Of a stretch of DNA of 64,000 nucleotides, positions 8,373 through 17,450 are shown one piece after another. This stretch comes from SCGC-AAA076-P13 sp964276145 (lineage in GTDB: Bacteria; Pseudomonadota; Gammaproteobacteria; Magnimaribacterales; D2472): the NCBI GenBank assembly GCA_964276145.1, contig CAXYDN010000007.1, positions 248,001-312,000 on the forward strand. Reading direction: 5' to 3'. Positions within the stretch are counted from its first letter, which is position 1. Each line of letters begins with the position of its first letter. The notes below the pieces were generated by a model. It was not told the origin of the DNA, did no database searches, and saw nothing but the letters and a program-made list of their open reading frames with translations. Made by a program: the position numbers and the translations under genes.

Positions 8373-9014
8373 TTAAACTAAATCTGTAATAACTTTAAGC
8401 ACTATTGCTAAAACAAAAGATGAGATAATTACAGCTCTAACAGAAGTTATAGCAGGTAACATTTTACCCCATATAGCATTTGCCTCAATTGCAAAAATAA
8501 TTGCTAAACCTACTATTAGACTTGTGCTGCTCCACTCAGGATGAATTATCAAACCTGTTGGGTCTTGTCCGTGGGCTGAGTAAACCATATACATCAACAT
8601 AGGAACTGAAAAAAGCGTATTAGTTCTCGATGCTAAACCAGCTTTAGCTCCAGCTGCAGCTGCATCACCCTCTTTCATACCCAATACAATTTTCTGGTTT
8701 CTCCAAATGATTCCCCAAACATTAAGCATCATTAATGTACCCATTGTGGCACCAAGTATAATTTCAGTTCCAATCCTTACACTAATCTGATGAAGAAGAA
8801 TCACTCCAGTAAGGAAAGTAAATAACGCTGCCCATCTAAACCACCATAAAGCATTAGGTGCTAATTTTTTAAATACATCTGCCTTTGCATCTGGATCTGC
8901 AACCTTTACGTATTCACCTTGAATAAAATTGAAATAGTAAAGTAATCCTATCCATGCAATACCAAAAAGAATATGAAAAGCTCTGAAGAAAGATTGGTCA
9001 GTTAAAATATCCAT
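8373..9014 (-). CDS. Membrane protein with urate-oxidase (PuuD) N-terminal domain
   Basis: 213 residues with about five or six hydrophobic segments. It starts MDILTDQSFFRAFHILFGIAWIGLLYYFNFIQG, which matches the membrane domain of PuuD-type urate hydroxylase (Urate_ox_N), and continues with WWFRWAALFTFLTGV and the C-terminal helices. Full PuuD carries a C-terminal cytochrome c domain; here the protein ends after the membrane part and no CxxCH motif is present. Such short forms are often misannotated in databases. The histidine near residue 13 could bind a cofactor. The gene is monocistronic: terminators at 9074-9100 and 8329-8354 flank it. No purine-catabolism gene is nearby, so urate oxidation is not supported; function is open. 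Confidence 0.7.
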   Translation of the reverse strand: MDILTDQSFFRAFHILFGIAWIGLLYYFNFIQGEYVKVADPDAKADVFKKLAPNALWWFRWAALFTFLTGVILLHQISVRIGTEIILGATMGTLMMLNVWGIIWRNQKIVLGMKEGDAAAAGAKAGLASRTNTLFSVPMLMYMVYSAHGQDPTGLIIHPEWSSTSLIVGLAIIFAIEANAIWGKMLPAITSVRAVIISSFVLAIVLKVITDLV

Positions 9015-9073
9015 GTTGCTCCTTATTAAATGTGCTTAAGGTATATTAAATTAATTCTATATGTAAATCTAAT

Positions 9074-9100
9074 AAAAATGGGGCTTAAAGCCCCATTTTT
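9074..9100. terminator. Rho-independent terminator after groEL
   Basis: A near-perfect hairpin, GGGGCTT-A-AAGCCCC flanked by A and T runs that extend the stem, starts about 20 nt past the groEL stop. It has a T-rich tail on the minus strand; the structure is symmetric. Confidence 0.88.
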
Positions 9101-9120
9101 AATTAAATAGAGTTCAAGAA

Positions 9121-10764
9121 TTACATCATTCCACCCATACCACCCATTCCACCCATATCAGGCATTGGAGGCATTGGAGCGTCATCTTTAGGAATATCTG
9201 TAACCATAGCTTCTGTAGTAATCATCATTCCAGCTACAGATCCCGCTGCTTGAATTGCAGTCCTAGTTACTTTAGCAGGGTCAAGGATACCCATTTCAAT
9301 CATATCTCCGTATTCACCAGATGATGCATTAAATCCATATGAGCCTTTTCCTTCTTTGACATTAGCTAAAATAACGGATGATTCTTCACCAGCATTTGAA
9401 ACGATTTGTCTTAAAGGAGCCTCAAAAGCTTTCCTAGCTATATTAACACCAACATTCTGGTCATCATTATCACCAGCAACCTTTTCAACTGCTTCTAGAC
9501 ATCTTATTAAAGCTGAGCCTCCTCCTGGAACAACCCCTTCTTCAACAGCTGCTCTTGTTGAATGAAGCGCGTCTTCAACTCTTGCTTTTTTCTCTTTCAT
9601 CTCCACCTCAGATCCAGCACCAACTTTAATGACGGCAACACCGCCAGCAAGTTTTGCAACTCTTTCTTGAAGTTTTTCTTTATCGTAGTCAGATGAAGTA
9701 TCTTCAATCTGAGCTCTGATTTGATTTACTCTAGCTGCTATATCTTTCTCATCACCAGCACCATCAATAACAGTAGCGTTATCTTTATTAAGTACTACTC
9801 TTTTTGCAGTTCCTAGATCTTCTACGGTAGCGCCTTCTAATGAAAGACCAACTTCTTCAGATATAACCGTTCCGCCAGTAAGGATAGCAATATCTTCTAG
9901 CATTGCTTTTCTTCTATCACCAAATCCAGGAGCCTTACATGCAGCCGCCTTAACAATACCTCTAAGATTATTTACAACCAATGTAGCTAATGCTTCGCCT
10001 TCGATATCTTCTGCAATAATCAAAAGTGGCTTTCCAGCTTTAGCAACTGATTCTAGTAATGGTAATAAGTCTCTAATGTTTGAAATTTTCTTATCAAATA
10101 ATAAGATGAGTGGACTTTCAAGCTCTACAGTCATACTGTCTTGGTTGGTAACAAAATAAGGAGATAAATAACCTCTATCAAATTGCATACCCTCAACAAC
10201 ATCAAGTTCATTTTCTATACCACTTCCCTCCTCAACAGTAATAACGCCCTCTTTACCTACTTTTTCCATTGCTTCAGCAATAATCTCACCAACAGCATGA
10301 TCTCCATTAGCAGATATAGTTCCGACTTGCGCTATAGCTTTACTATCTGCACAAGGAACACTCAAGCCTTTAACATGTTCAACAGCAGCGCTTACCGCCT
10401 TATCTATACCTCTTTTTAAATCCATTGGATTCATTCCTGCCGCAACAGCTTTGTTGCCTTCATTTACAATTGATTGAGCAAGAACAGTTGCAGTTGTTGT
10501 ACCATCACCGGCTTCGTCATTTGTTTGAGAGGCTACTTGTTTGATCATTTGAGCTCCCATATTTTCAAATTTATTTTCTAGCTCAATTTCTTTAGCAACA
10601 GAAACTCCATCTTTAGTAACCGTAGGCGCACCAAAGGATTTGTCTAAAACAACATTTCTTCCTTTAGGTCCAAGTGTTACTTTGACCGCATCTGCAAGTA
10701 TATTAACACCATCAAGCATATGGCTTCTGGCGCTATCTCCAAATTTTACATCTTTAGCTGACAT
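9121..10764 (-). CDS. groL: Chaperonin GroEL (60 kDa subunit)
   Basis: 547 residues, full length. Equatorial domain ATP motifs VTLGPKGRNVVLD and GDGTTTATVLA, apical domain, intermediate domain, and the C-terminal GGM repeat tail (MGGMGGMGGMM). It forms the tetradecameric folding chamber with GroES in the cytoplasm. It is second in groES-groEL with a 29-nt gap and a good AGGGAGA Shine-Dalgarno. A strong terminator follows. No CIRCE element was seen in front of the operon, as expected for a sigma-32-type gammaproteobacterial control, but I could not identify a convincing sigma-32 promoter either. Confidence 0.99.
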   Translation of the reverse strand: MSAKDVKFGDSARSHMLDGVNILADAVKVTLGPKGRNVVLDKSFGAPTVTKDGVSVAKEIELENKFENMGAQMIKQVASQTNDEAGDGTTTATVLAQSIVNEGNKAVAAGMNPMDLKRGIDKAVSAAVEHVKGLSVPCADSKAIAQVGTISANGDHAVGEIIAEAMEKVGKEGVITVEEGSGIENELDVVEGMQFDRGYLSPYFVTNQDSMTVELESPLILLFDKKISNIRDLLPLLESVAKAGKPLLIIAEDIEGEALATLVVNNLRGIVKAAACKAPGFGDRRKAMLEDIAILTGGTVISEEVGLSLEGATVEDLGTAKRVVLNKDNATVIDGAGDEKDIAARVNQIRAQIEDTSSDYDKEKLQERVAKLAGGVAVIKVGAGSEVEMKEKKARVEDALHSTRAAVEEGVVPGGGSALIRCLEAVEKVAGDNDDQNVGVNIARKAFEAPLRQIVSNAGEESSVILANVKEGKGSYGFNASSGEYGDMIEMGILDPAKVTRTAIQAAGSVAGMMITTEAMVTDIPKDDAPMPPMPDMGGMGGMGGMM

Positions 10765-10793
10765 TTTTTTCTCCCTTAATAATTAATATATTT

Positions 10794-11081
10794 TTATTCA
10801 ATAACGCCGAAAATATCACTCTCACTCATGATGAGATAATCTTCGCCATCAAGTTTTACTTCATTTCCTGCATACTGACCAAACAGAACAGTGTCGCCTG
10901 CTTTAACATTTATTGGAGTTTCTTCTCCTGAGTCATTTTTTTTACCAGGACCAACTGAAATAACCTCACCTTGTGATGGTTTTTCTTTTGCAGACCCTGA
11001 AAGAATGATACCCCCAGATGATGTTTCCTCTTCTTCAGTTCTTTTAACCAGAACTTTGTCATGTAAAGGTCTTAGTTTCAT
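10794..11081 (-). CDS. groS: Co-chaperonin GroES
   Basis: 95 residues, typical length. It starts MKLRPLHDKVLVKR and contains the mobile loop (EEETSSGGIILSG) that contacts GroEL, plus the C-terminal strand DYLIMSESDIFGVIE. It forms the heptameric lid of the chaperonin. First gene of the groESL operon, with AGGAG 6 nt before the ATG. The promoter should lie in 11082-11160, which is AT-rich with no obvious heat-shock consensus. Confidence 0.98.
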   Translation of the reverse strand: MKLRPLHDKVLVKRTEEEETSSGGIILSGSAKEKPSQGEVISVGPGKKNDSGEETPINVKAGDTVLFGQYAGNEVKLDGEDYLIMSESDIFGVIE

Positions 11082-11170
11082 TTCTTTCTCCTATTAAATA
11101 ATTCCATGAATTTTATGTTAGTTTTCTAACTTAAACACTAGTTAAGGTCGAAAAAAAAGAAATCAATAGC

Positions 11171-11509
11171 TTAAATGCTTTTTTTATTGAAAATAGCCAA
11201 TGCCAGGAGAATACCAATTAAATTTGCTATTAAATCAGGTATCTCAAAAAAACGATATGGATGATAAAAATGAATAATTTCAATAACGAGTCCAAATGAA
11301 AATATCAGTGCAAGTAACAATAACTTAGATATATTAAAATAGCTTTTAAGACCTATATATGAAAGATATAAAAAAATTAAAGCATGAATCATTTTATCTG
11401 TTAAAAAAGATAATGCCGCAATATTTGGTATGGATGATGCAGGCAAAATACTAAAGTACATTATTAGAATTAAAGAAAATATAAAAGTTACTCTATATAG
11501 TATTTTCAT
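11171..11509 (-). CDS. VanZ-like membrane protein
   Basis: 112 residues with about four hydrophobic helices. The VanZ-family pattern is visible: DKMIHALIFLYLSYIG in the middle and EIIHFYHPYRFFEIPDLIANLIG near the C-terminus (the family's D-K-x-x-H and R-x-x-E-x-x-D-x-x-A-N residues). VanZ proteins are small membrane proteins of unclear function, known mainly from teicoplanin resistance. It overlaps the end of the upstream AmpG-like gene by 17 nt, so it is coupled to the muropeptide-recycling genes. A link to the cell envelope is inference from context. Confidence 0.75.
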   Translation of the reverse strand: MKILYRVTFIFSLILIMYFSILPASSIPNIAALSFLTDKMIHALIFLYLSYIGLKSYFNISKLLLLALIFSFGLVIEIIHFYHPYRFFEIPDLIANLIGILLALAIFNKKSI

Positions 11510-12749
11510 GCTTAGTTAAGAAATTTTTATAAGATAACAATAGCAATATACAAGGAATAGTCAGCATAGATGTTGTTATATAAAAACCCATCCAACCATA
11601 TTCAAATCCAAATATTTCTTGAAGATATTTAGCCCATACACCTGATAAGCCTTTGAGTGCGAAGCCCGGTCCTGCCATAAATCCTGTTAATAGTGCATAT
11701 TGAAATCCTGTATATTTCTTAGAAACAAGACTTGTCAGAAAAGCAATATTAATAGTCCCAACAATTCCGGCAGCCAAGCTATCCATTGCCACAATTATTG
11801 CCAATGAAGTAATACTTTTTTCTGAGACAGCTACGTATGCAAATAAAATATTTGTTAGCATTACAAGAAATGCTCCAAGAAGAAGAGATTTAAAAATTTG
11901 TATTTTCTTAATGAGAAGGCCTCCAAGAAAAATACCAAATATTGAAGCAAATAAGGCAACTACTTTAACTACAGCGCCTATCTCAGTAAGAGTAAAACCC
12001 ATATCAATATAAAATGGAGTTGCCATAGGCCCCATTACAATATCTGTAAGTCTATATGTGGCTATAATTAATAAAAGTATAGATGCCATAAACATACCAA
12101 AACGAGAAATAAAATCTCTTAAGGGCTCAACAATAGAATTTATAAAATTTAATTTACCGAGTTCTTTATTTTTCTCTTCTTTGGAAAATATAACGCCTAG
12201 CAAGCCAAGACACATTAAGCCTGCCATTAATTTAAAAGTCATAGACCACCCATTGATATCGGCAAAAATTAAAGCTATTGATGTTGCTGCAATAATTGCT
12301 AGTCTATAACCCAATTGATATGAGGCTGCTAAATTTCCTTGATCACTAATATGCGCATACTCTATTCTAAAAGCATCTATTGCAATATCCTGAATTGACC
12401 CCGCAAATGCAATTGTTGCTCCAACCATGCAGAATAAAATAAAGTTTTCAATAGGATCTATATTAGATATAAACAATAAACTTAAAAATATAAGTATCTG
12501 CATGAAAGCAATCCAACTTTTTCTGTGTCCATATTGAGCTAAAAAAGGTATTGAAAACCTATCAACTAATGGTGCCCATGCAAATTTAAAAGTATATGTG
12601 AAAGTTATCCAAGTAAAAAAACCAATATAACTTAAATCAACATTTACATCCCTTAACCATGCTGTTGAGGTGCTTATTAAAAGGATGTATGGCAGACCAG
12701 AACCGAAGCCTAAGAAAAGCATAACGAACATTTTTTTATAGTTATACAT
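11493..12749 (-). CDS. ampG: AmpG-type muropeptide permease (MFS)
   Basis: 418 residues with about 12 transmembrane segments. The N-terminus (FLGFGSGLPYILLISTSTAWLRDVNVDLSYIGFF) and the WAPLVDRF and GHRKSWI segments are characteristic of AmpG, which imports GlcNAc-anhydroMurNAc peptides across the inner membrane for peptidoglycan recycling. It overlaps ampD by 8 nt upstream and the VanZ-like gene downstream. The pairing with AmpD strengthens the call. A related PAT-type acetyl-CoA transporter is the main alternative. Confidence 0.88.
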   Translation of the reverse strand: MYNYKKMFVMLFLGFGSGLPYILLISTSTAWLRDVNVDLSYIGFFTWITFTYTFKFAWAPLVDRFSIPFLAQYGHRKSWIAFMQILIFLSLLFISNIDPIENFILFCMVGATIAFAGSIQDIAIDAFRIEYAHISDQGNLAASYQLGYRLAIIAATSIALIFADINGWSMTFKLMAGLMCLGLLGVIFSKEEKNKELGKLNFINSIVEPLRDFISRFGMFMASILLLIIATYRLTDIVMGPMATPFYIDMGFTLTEIGAVVKVVALFASIFGIFLGGLLIKKIQIFKSLLLGAFLVMLTNILFAYVAVSEKSITSLAIIVAMDSLAAGIVGTINIAFLTSLVSKKYTGFQYALLTGFMAGPGFALKGLSGVWAKYLQEIFGFEYGWMGFYITTSMLTIPCILLLLSYKNFLTKHENTI

Positions 12750-13281
12750 TAGTTAAATATCTATCCCAGTCAAACAATACTCCTGGATCAGTTTTTCTTT
12801 CTGGTGCAATGTCTGAGTGCCCTTTTATATTATCTTTAGTTATTAAATCATACTCTTCAATTAATAATGAGGTTATTAAAGAGAGTTTCTTATATTGAAT
12901 ATCTTCAAAGATATCGTCGTCACTACCTTCTAATTCAATGCCTATTGAAAAATTATTACAGTCATTTTTACCCTTATATGAGGATACTCCGGCATGCCAT
13001 GCGCGCTTATTAAATGGGACAAATTGTATTACTTCCCCATTCCTTTTGATAAGGACATGAGCGGATACTTTCATACCTTCTATGTTTTTATAAAAATTAT
13101 GTGAAGTAAAATCTAACTCATTTAAAAAAAATCTTTCTATGTGATCTGTATTATATTTTTTTGGTGGCAAGCTTATTGAATGAATTACCAGCAAACTTAT
13201 ATCCTCATCAACTGGCCTATCATTGAAATTGGGCGACTCTAAGAAACTTATGTCTTGGAGTTTATGGTTTTTAATTTTCAT
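12742..13281 (-). CDS. ampD: 1,6-anhydro-N-acetylmuramyl-L-alanine amidase AmpD
   Basis: 179 residues, typical. Zinc ligands are visible as His34 in LVIHS and as His155 and Asp165 in KGHSDIAPERKTDPG, the same layout as enterobacterial AmpD; Lys163 is the expected catalytic-site lysine. It has no signal peptide, so it is cytoplasmic. It removes stem peptides from anhydromuropeptides imported by AmpG. It directly abuts ispH upstream and overlaps ampG downstream. No ampR or beta-lactamase gene is nearby, so the role here is cell-wall recycling. Confidence 0.93.
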   Translation of the reverse strand: MKIKNHKLQDISFLESPNFNDRPVDEDISLLVIHSISLPPKKYNTDHIERFFLNELDFTSHNFYKNIEGMKVSAHVLIKRNGEVIQFVPFNKRAWHAGVSSYKGKNDCNNFSIGIELEGSDDDIFEDIQYKKLSLITSLLIEEYDLITKDNIKGHSDIAPERKTDPGVLFDWDRYLTNV

Positions 13282-14229
13282 CTATCTTAATAATGGCGGT
13301 AATTTAAAAAATATGCTCTCTTTATCTTCACCATTTTCATTAATTACTGCGCCTGTATGCTTTTTGAGTGCCTTAGCTATTTCTTGAACTCTTTCTTCTG
13401 GCGCAGATGCTCCAGCTGTAATTGAGATAGTCTTGCAACCATCTAATTCAGATAAATTAAGCTCTTCGAATTCATCTATTAAAATTGACTTACATCCACA
13501 TTTTTCTGCTAGTTCTTTTAGTCTATTAGAGTTTGAGCTATTTACAGACCCAACAACAATCATATAGTCAGATTCTAGTGCCAATTGCTTCACTGCATCT
13601 TGTCTGTTCTGTGTTGCGTAGCAAATATCATCATTCTTTGGAACTTTGATATCCGGGAATCTTCTTTTTAGAATGTTAATAATAGACTTTGTATCATCAA
13701 CACTCAAAGTAGTTTGTGTTACTAGTGCTAATTCACTAGGTTTTGAAACTTCTATTTCAGCCGCCTCTTTGTCATCCTGTACTAAATATATATTGCTGAA
13801 ATTGGTGTTGATGTGTCTTCCCATTGTGCCTTCAACTTCTGGGTGACCTTCATGACCTATTAGGATAATATCTTTTTGTGATCTTGCATGTCTAATTACT
13901 TCCATATGAACTTTAGTTACAAGAGGACATGTAGCATCAAAGTATTGTAGATTTCTTGCTTTAGTATTTTCTTCAACCTCATTTGAAACTCCATGAGCAC
14001 TAAAAACTACCAAAGAGTTATCAGGGATTTCATTAATTTCTTCAACAAAAATTGCTCCTCTACTTTTTAAATCTTCTACAACAAATTTGTTATGCACTAC
14101 CTCATGTTTTACATAAACAGGGCTACCATATATTTCAAGAGCCCTATTTACAATATCAATAGCTCTGTCTACACCTGCACAGAAACCTCTAGGATTAGCT
14201 AACTTAATTTCCTTAACTTTTGCTGACAT
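13282..14229 (-). CDS. ispH: 4-hydroxy-3-methylbut-2-enyl diphosphate reductase
   Basis: 315 residues. The three iron-sulfur cysteines occur in NPRGFCAGVDRA (Cys17), DATCPLVTKVH and ICYATQNRQ; the HEGHPEVEG and SSNSNRL segments are also conserved. Last enzyme of the MEP pathway, making IPP and DMAPP with a [4Fe-4S] cluster. It overlaps lspA by 17 nt. The ispG gene for the preceding step is also in this window (39619-40719). In many gammaproteobacteria fkpB lies between lspA and ispH; it is absent here. Confidence 0.98.
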   Translation of the reverse strand: MSAKVKEIKLANPRGFCAGVDRAIDIVNRALEIYGSPVYVKHEVVHNKFVVEDLKSRGAIFVEEINEIPDNSLVVFSAHGVSNEVEENTKARNLQYFDATCPLVTKVHMEVIRHARSQKDIILIGHEGHPEVEGTMGRHINTNFSNIYLVQDDKEAAEIEVSKPSELALVTQTTLSVDDTKSIINILKRRFPDIKVPKNDDICYATQNRQDAVKQLALESDYMIVVGSVNSSNSNRLKELAEKCGCKSILIDEFEELNLSELDGCKTISITAGASAPEERVQEIAKALKKHTGAVINENGEDKESIFFKLPPLLR

Positions 14230-14686
14230 GATCTCTTTTAAATAATTCTAGATAAATTAGTAGAATTGCTCCAATACTAATGAATGCATCAGCAGGGTTA
14301 AAGATAAAAAAAGAAAATTTGTTAACATTTAAATGCAAAAAATCAGTAACGTAACCGTCAGGAATTCTATCTAATATATTACCTAAAGCTCCTCCTATTA
14401 TCATAGATAAAGCAAACTTTTTTGAGCTATCATCCTCTTTTTTATGGAGTATGAAAATATAAATGACGATACCAATACCGAGAATAGTTAATAAGTTTGA
14501 TAATGACCTTTGACCAAAATCTAAAAATCCAAAGGCAATACCAGAATTAAATGTTAAATAAAGGTCTATAAAAGGTATGAAGCTTTTTGATTCAAACTCA
14601 TTTAGGAAAGTTAATGCAAATTGTTTTGCTGAAATATCCAATAGTAAAAAAATTAGAATATATAGATAATATTTATTTTTAAACAA
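14213..14686 (-). CDS. lspA: Lipoprotein signal peptidase (signal peptidase II)
   Basis: 157 residues with four hydrophobic segments. The two catalytic aspartates lie in GGALGNILDRI and FNPADAFISIGA. An inner-membrane aspartyl protease that removes signal peptides from prolipoproteins; clients in this window include BamB, BamC and Pal. It overlaps ileS by 8 nt and ispH by 17 nt, within the conserved murJ-ribF-ileS-lspA-ispH run. Confidence 0.96.
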   Translation of the reverse strand: MFKNKYYLYILIFLLLDISAKQFALTFLNEFESKSFIPFIDLYLTFNSGIAFGFLDFGQRSLSNLLTILGIGIVIYIFILHKKEDDSSKKFALSMIIGGALGNILDRIPDGYVTDFLHLNVNKFSFFIFNPADAFISIGAILLIYLELFKRDHVSKS

Positions 14687-17450
14687 AATATCTTACTTCC
14701 CCACTTGAATCTATATTCTCTTCGCATCGTAAACATATTTCTGGATGAGATTTACTTTGTCCAACCGAACTATCTCTATGCCAACATCTTGTACATTTTT
14801 CATCATCAATGTTCTCAATTGAAATTTCTAATGTTTTTCCAGGTTTGACAGAGGCTTTTGAAGATATAAAAACAAAATGAAGCTCATCGCCTAGCTTATC
14901 AAGAATAATTTTATCTTTCTCATCTGCAGAAATAATGACGTTAGCATCTAAAGATCCTTTAAGCTTATTTTCATTTCTTAAACTTTCAATCGATTGATTT
15001 ACTAAATCTTTAATTTCAAAAATTCTTGTCCAATCATCGCTCCCAATTGTCTGAGATTGATCCAGGGTTTCTTGCATATAGGCTGTTAGAAATACTGAAT
15101 CTCCTTGATTTTTTAAACTCTCATGAGTCTGCCATAGTTCTTCTGCAGTAAAAGATAAAATAGGAGCAATTAATCTAACCATAATATTTAAGACAGAATC
15201 AAGACTGGTTTGGCATGACTTTCTTGCCAGTGAATCACTTTTACATGTATAAAGACGATCCTTTACTATATCTAAATAGATTCCGCCCAACTCATTCACG
15301 CAGAAATTATGAATTCTTTGAACGACATTATGATAAGAGTATGCTTCATAAAAATTAATAACATCCTCTTCAAGTTTTTGAGCTTCTAAAATAATCCATT
15401 TATCAAGCTCAATTTGTTCATCAAATTTAATTTTTTCAGTCTCATTAAAATCATTTAAATTACCAAGAATAAATCTAAATGTATTTCTAATTCTTCTATA
15501 CTGATCAGATACTCTTTTCAAAATCTCGTCGGAAGCAACCATTTCACTTCTAAAATCTGTTGAAGCTACCCAAAGCCTTAAAATGTCAGCGCCTAAGCTA
15601 TCCCATACTTTTTGAGGTGAAACAACGTTACCTAAAGATTTAGATTGTTTTCTACCATTTTCATCAACTACAAATCCATGAGTAAGGACCGCTTTATAAG
15701 GAGCTCTTCCATTCATAGCTATGCTTGTCAAAAGCGATGACTGGAACCAGCCCCTATGCTGATCTGAGCCCTCTAGATATAAATCTGCAACAATATTTTT
15801 AGCAAATCTTTTTTCAGAAACAGTAGAATGAGTTACACCTGAATCAAACCAAACATCTAAGGTATCTAAAGTTTTTATATATGAATCAGCATCATCAATA
15901 TAATCATTTAAATCAATGGAATCCCATTCTGAGATTCCATTTTTTTCAATCGCATCTGCAAACTTTTCAAAAAGTTCTTTTTGATTTGGATGAATTTCTC
16001 CGGTATCTTTATGAATTACCAAGGTAATTGGAATGCCCCAATTTCTTTGTCTGGAAATACACCAATCAGGTCGATCAGTTAACATACCCTCTATCCTTTG
16101 AAGACCCCATGAAGGCTCCCATTGAACATCATTGACGCTACCCACTGCTTGATTTAACAGATTTTCTTGATCCATTGAAATAAACCATTGAGCTGTTGAG
16201 GTAAATATTAAAGGTGTTTTATGCCTCCAACAATGAGGATATGAATGATGATAGTCATCACAATTAATTAATGCATTCACTTCATCTAATTTTTCAATAA
16301 CCAAAGGGTCTGCCTTGATAGCAGGTAGTCCAGTAAGAAAATCTATTTCCTCTTTAAAAAGTCCATTACTATCTAATGCTTTATATGTTTCTATATTATT
16401 CTTCTTACATATTACAAAGTCATCCATGCCATGCGCAGGCGCTGTATGAACGCAACCGGTTCCAGCTTCAGTTGTTACATGATCACCATGAAGAAGAACT
16501 GATTTTCGATCTAAAAAAGGATGATGTAATTGAATGTTTTGAAGAGTGTTTCCCATTGTTGTTGATACTTTTAAAACACTCACACCCCATCTTTCAGAAC
16601 AAGACTCGATCATAGAATCAGCTATTATATAAAATGAATTTTCAATTTTAATTAAGGCGTACTCTAATTCTGAATTAATACAAACCGCAACATTAGAAGG
16701 AATTGTCCATGGGGTGGTTGTCCAAATAACAAAAGAAATAGGTTCATCCCTATCAAAGCTAAATATCTTTTTTACATCTTCAAGACTTCTATCATCTAGC
16801 CTAAAAGCAACATCGATAGATTTTGAAACTTTATCTTGATACTCAACCTCAGCCTCAGCAAGAGAAGAGCCACAATCCTGGCACCAATGAACAGGTTTTT
16901 CGCCTTTTTGGAGATGCCCACCTTCATAAATTTTTCCCAATGCTCTAACTGCATCTGCTTCAAAAGATGAATCTAAACTTTTGTATGGATCATCCCAGTC
17001 TCCAAAAACACCAAGCCTGATAAAATCTTTTTTTTGATTTTCAATTTGAGTCAATGCATATTCTTTGCAGGCCTCTTGAAACTTTTTTTTGTCTTGGACT
17101 AATTCACTCCTTTTTCCATGTTTTTTTTCTACATTGAGTTCTATTGGCAATCCATGACAGTCCCAGCCTGGAACATATGGAGCATTTTTACCTAATAAGG
17201 TTTTTGATTTTATAGTTATATCTTTTAAAATTTTATTAACTGAATGACCAAGATGAATTGAGCCATTGGCATATGGCGGGCCATCATGAAGAATAAAATT
17301 ATCACTATTCTTTCTTAGATCTCTTATTCTTTTATAGATATCAATATTATCCCAAAAATCTAATATTTCTGGTTCTTTTCTGGGCAATCCAGCCTTCATG
17401 GATAAATCAGTTTCTGGAAGATTTAATGTATCCCTATAATTAATTGTCAT
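14679..17450 (-). CDS. ileS: Isoleucine--tRNA ligase
   Basis: 923 residues, near the usual 939. Class I motifs: PPYANGSIHLGH (HIGH) and a KMSKS loop that reads GRKQSKSLGN, with Gln replacing Met. The CP1 editing domain is intact, with WTTTPWTIPSN and TGCVHTAPAHGMDDF. A C-terminal zinc finger is seen as CTRCWH...CLRCEEN. It charges tRNA-Ile and hydrolyses mischarged valine. It overlaps ribF by 4 nt and lspA by 8 nt. Confidence 0.99.
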   Translation of the reverse strand: MTINYRDTLNLPETDLSMKAGLPRKEPEILDFWDNIDIYKRIRDLRKNSDNFILHDGPPYANGSIHLGHSVNKILKDITIKSKTLLGKNAPYVPGWDCHGLPIELNVEKKHGKRSELVQDKKKFQEACKEYALTQIENQKKDFIRLGVFGDWDDPYKSLDSSFEADAVRALGKIYEGGHLQKGEKPVHWCQDCGSSLAEAEVEYQDKVSKSIDVAFRLDDRSLEDVKKIFSFDRDEPISFVIWTTTPWTIPSNVAVCINSELEYALIKIENSFYIIADSMIESCSERWGVSVLKVSTTMGNTLQNIQLHHPFLDRKSVLLHGDHVTTEAGTGCVHTAPAHGMDDFVICKKNNIETYKALDSNGLFKEEIDFLTGLPAIKADPLVIEKLDEVNALINCDDYHHSYPHCWRHKTPLIFTSTAQWFISMDQENLLNQAVGSVNDVQWEPSWGLQRIEGMLTDRPDWCISRQRNWGIPITLVIHKDTGEIHPNQKELFEKFADAIEKNGISEWDSIDLNDYIDDADSYIKTLDTLDVWFDSGVTHSTVSEKRFAKNIVADLYLEGSDQHRGWFQSSLLTSIAMNGRAPYKAVLTHGFVVDENGRKQSKSLGNVVSPQKVWDSLGADILRLWVASTDFRSEMVASDEILKRVSDQYRRIRNTFRFILGNLNDFNETEKIKFDEQIELDKWIILEAQKLEEDVINFYEAYSYHNVVQRIHNFCVNELGGIYLDIVKDRLYTCKSDSLARKSCQTSLDSVLNIMVRLIAPILSFTAEELWQTHESLKNQGDSVFLTAYMQETLDQSQTIGSDDWTRIFEIKDLVNQSIESLRNENKLKGSLDANVIISADEKDKIILDKLGDELHFVFISSKASVKPGKTLEISIENIDDEKCTRCWHRDSSVGQSKSHPEICLRCEENIDSSGEVRYFV

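Noticed and set aside
11082..11170. CIRCE or sigma-32 element in front of groES
   Set aside because: No TTAGCACTC-type inverted repeat and no convincing CTTGAA/CCCCAT pair; only a small GTTAG-TTTT-CTAAC hairpin at 11117-11130.
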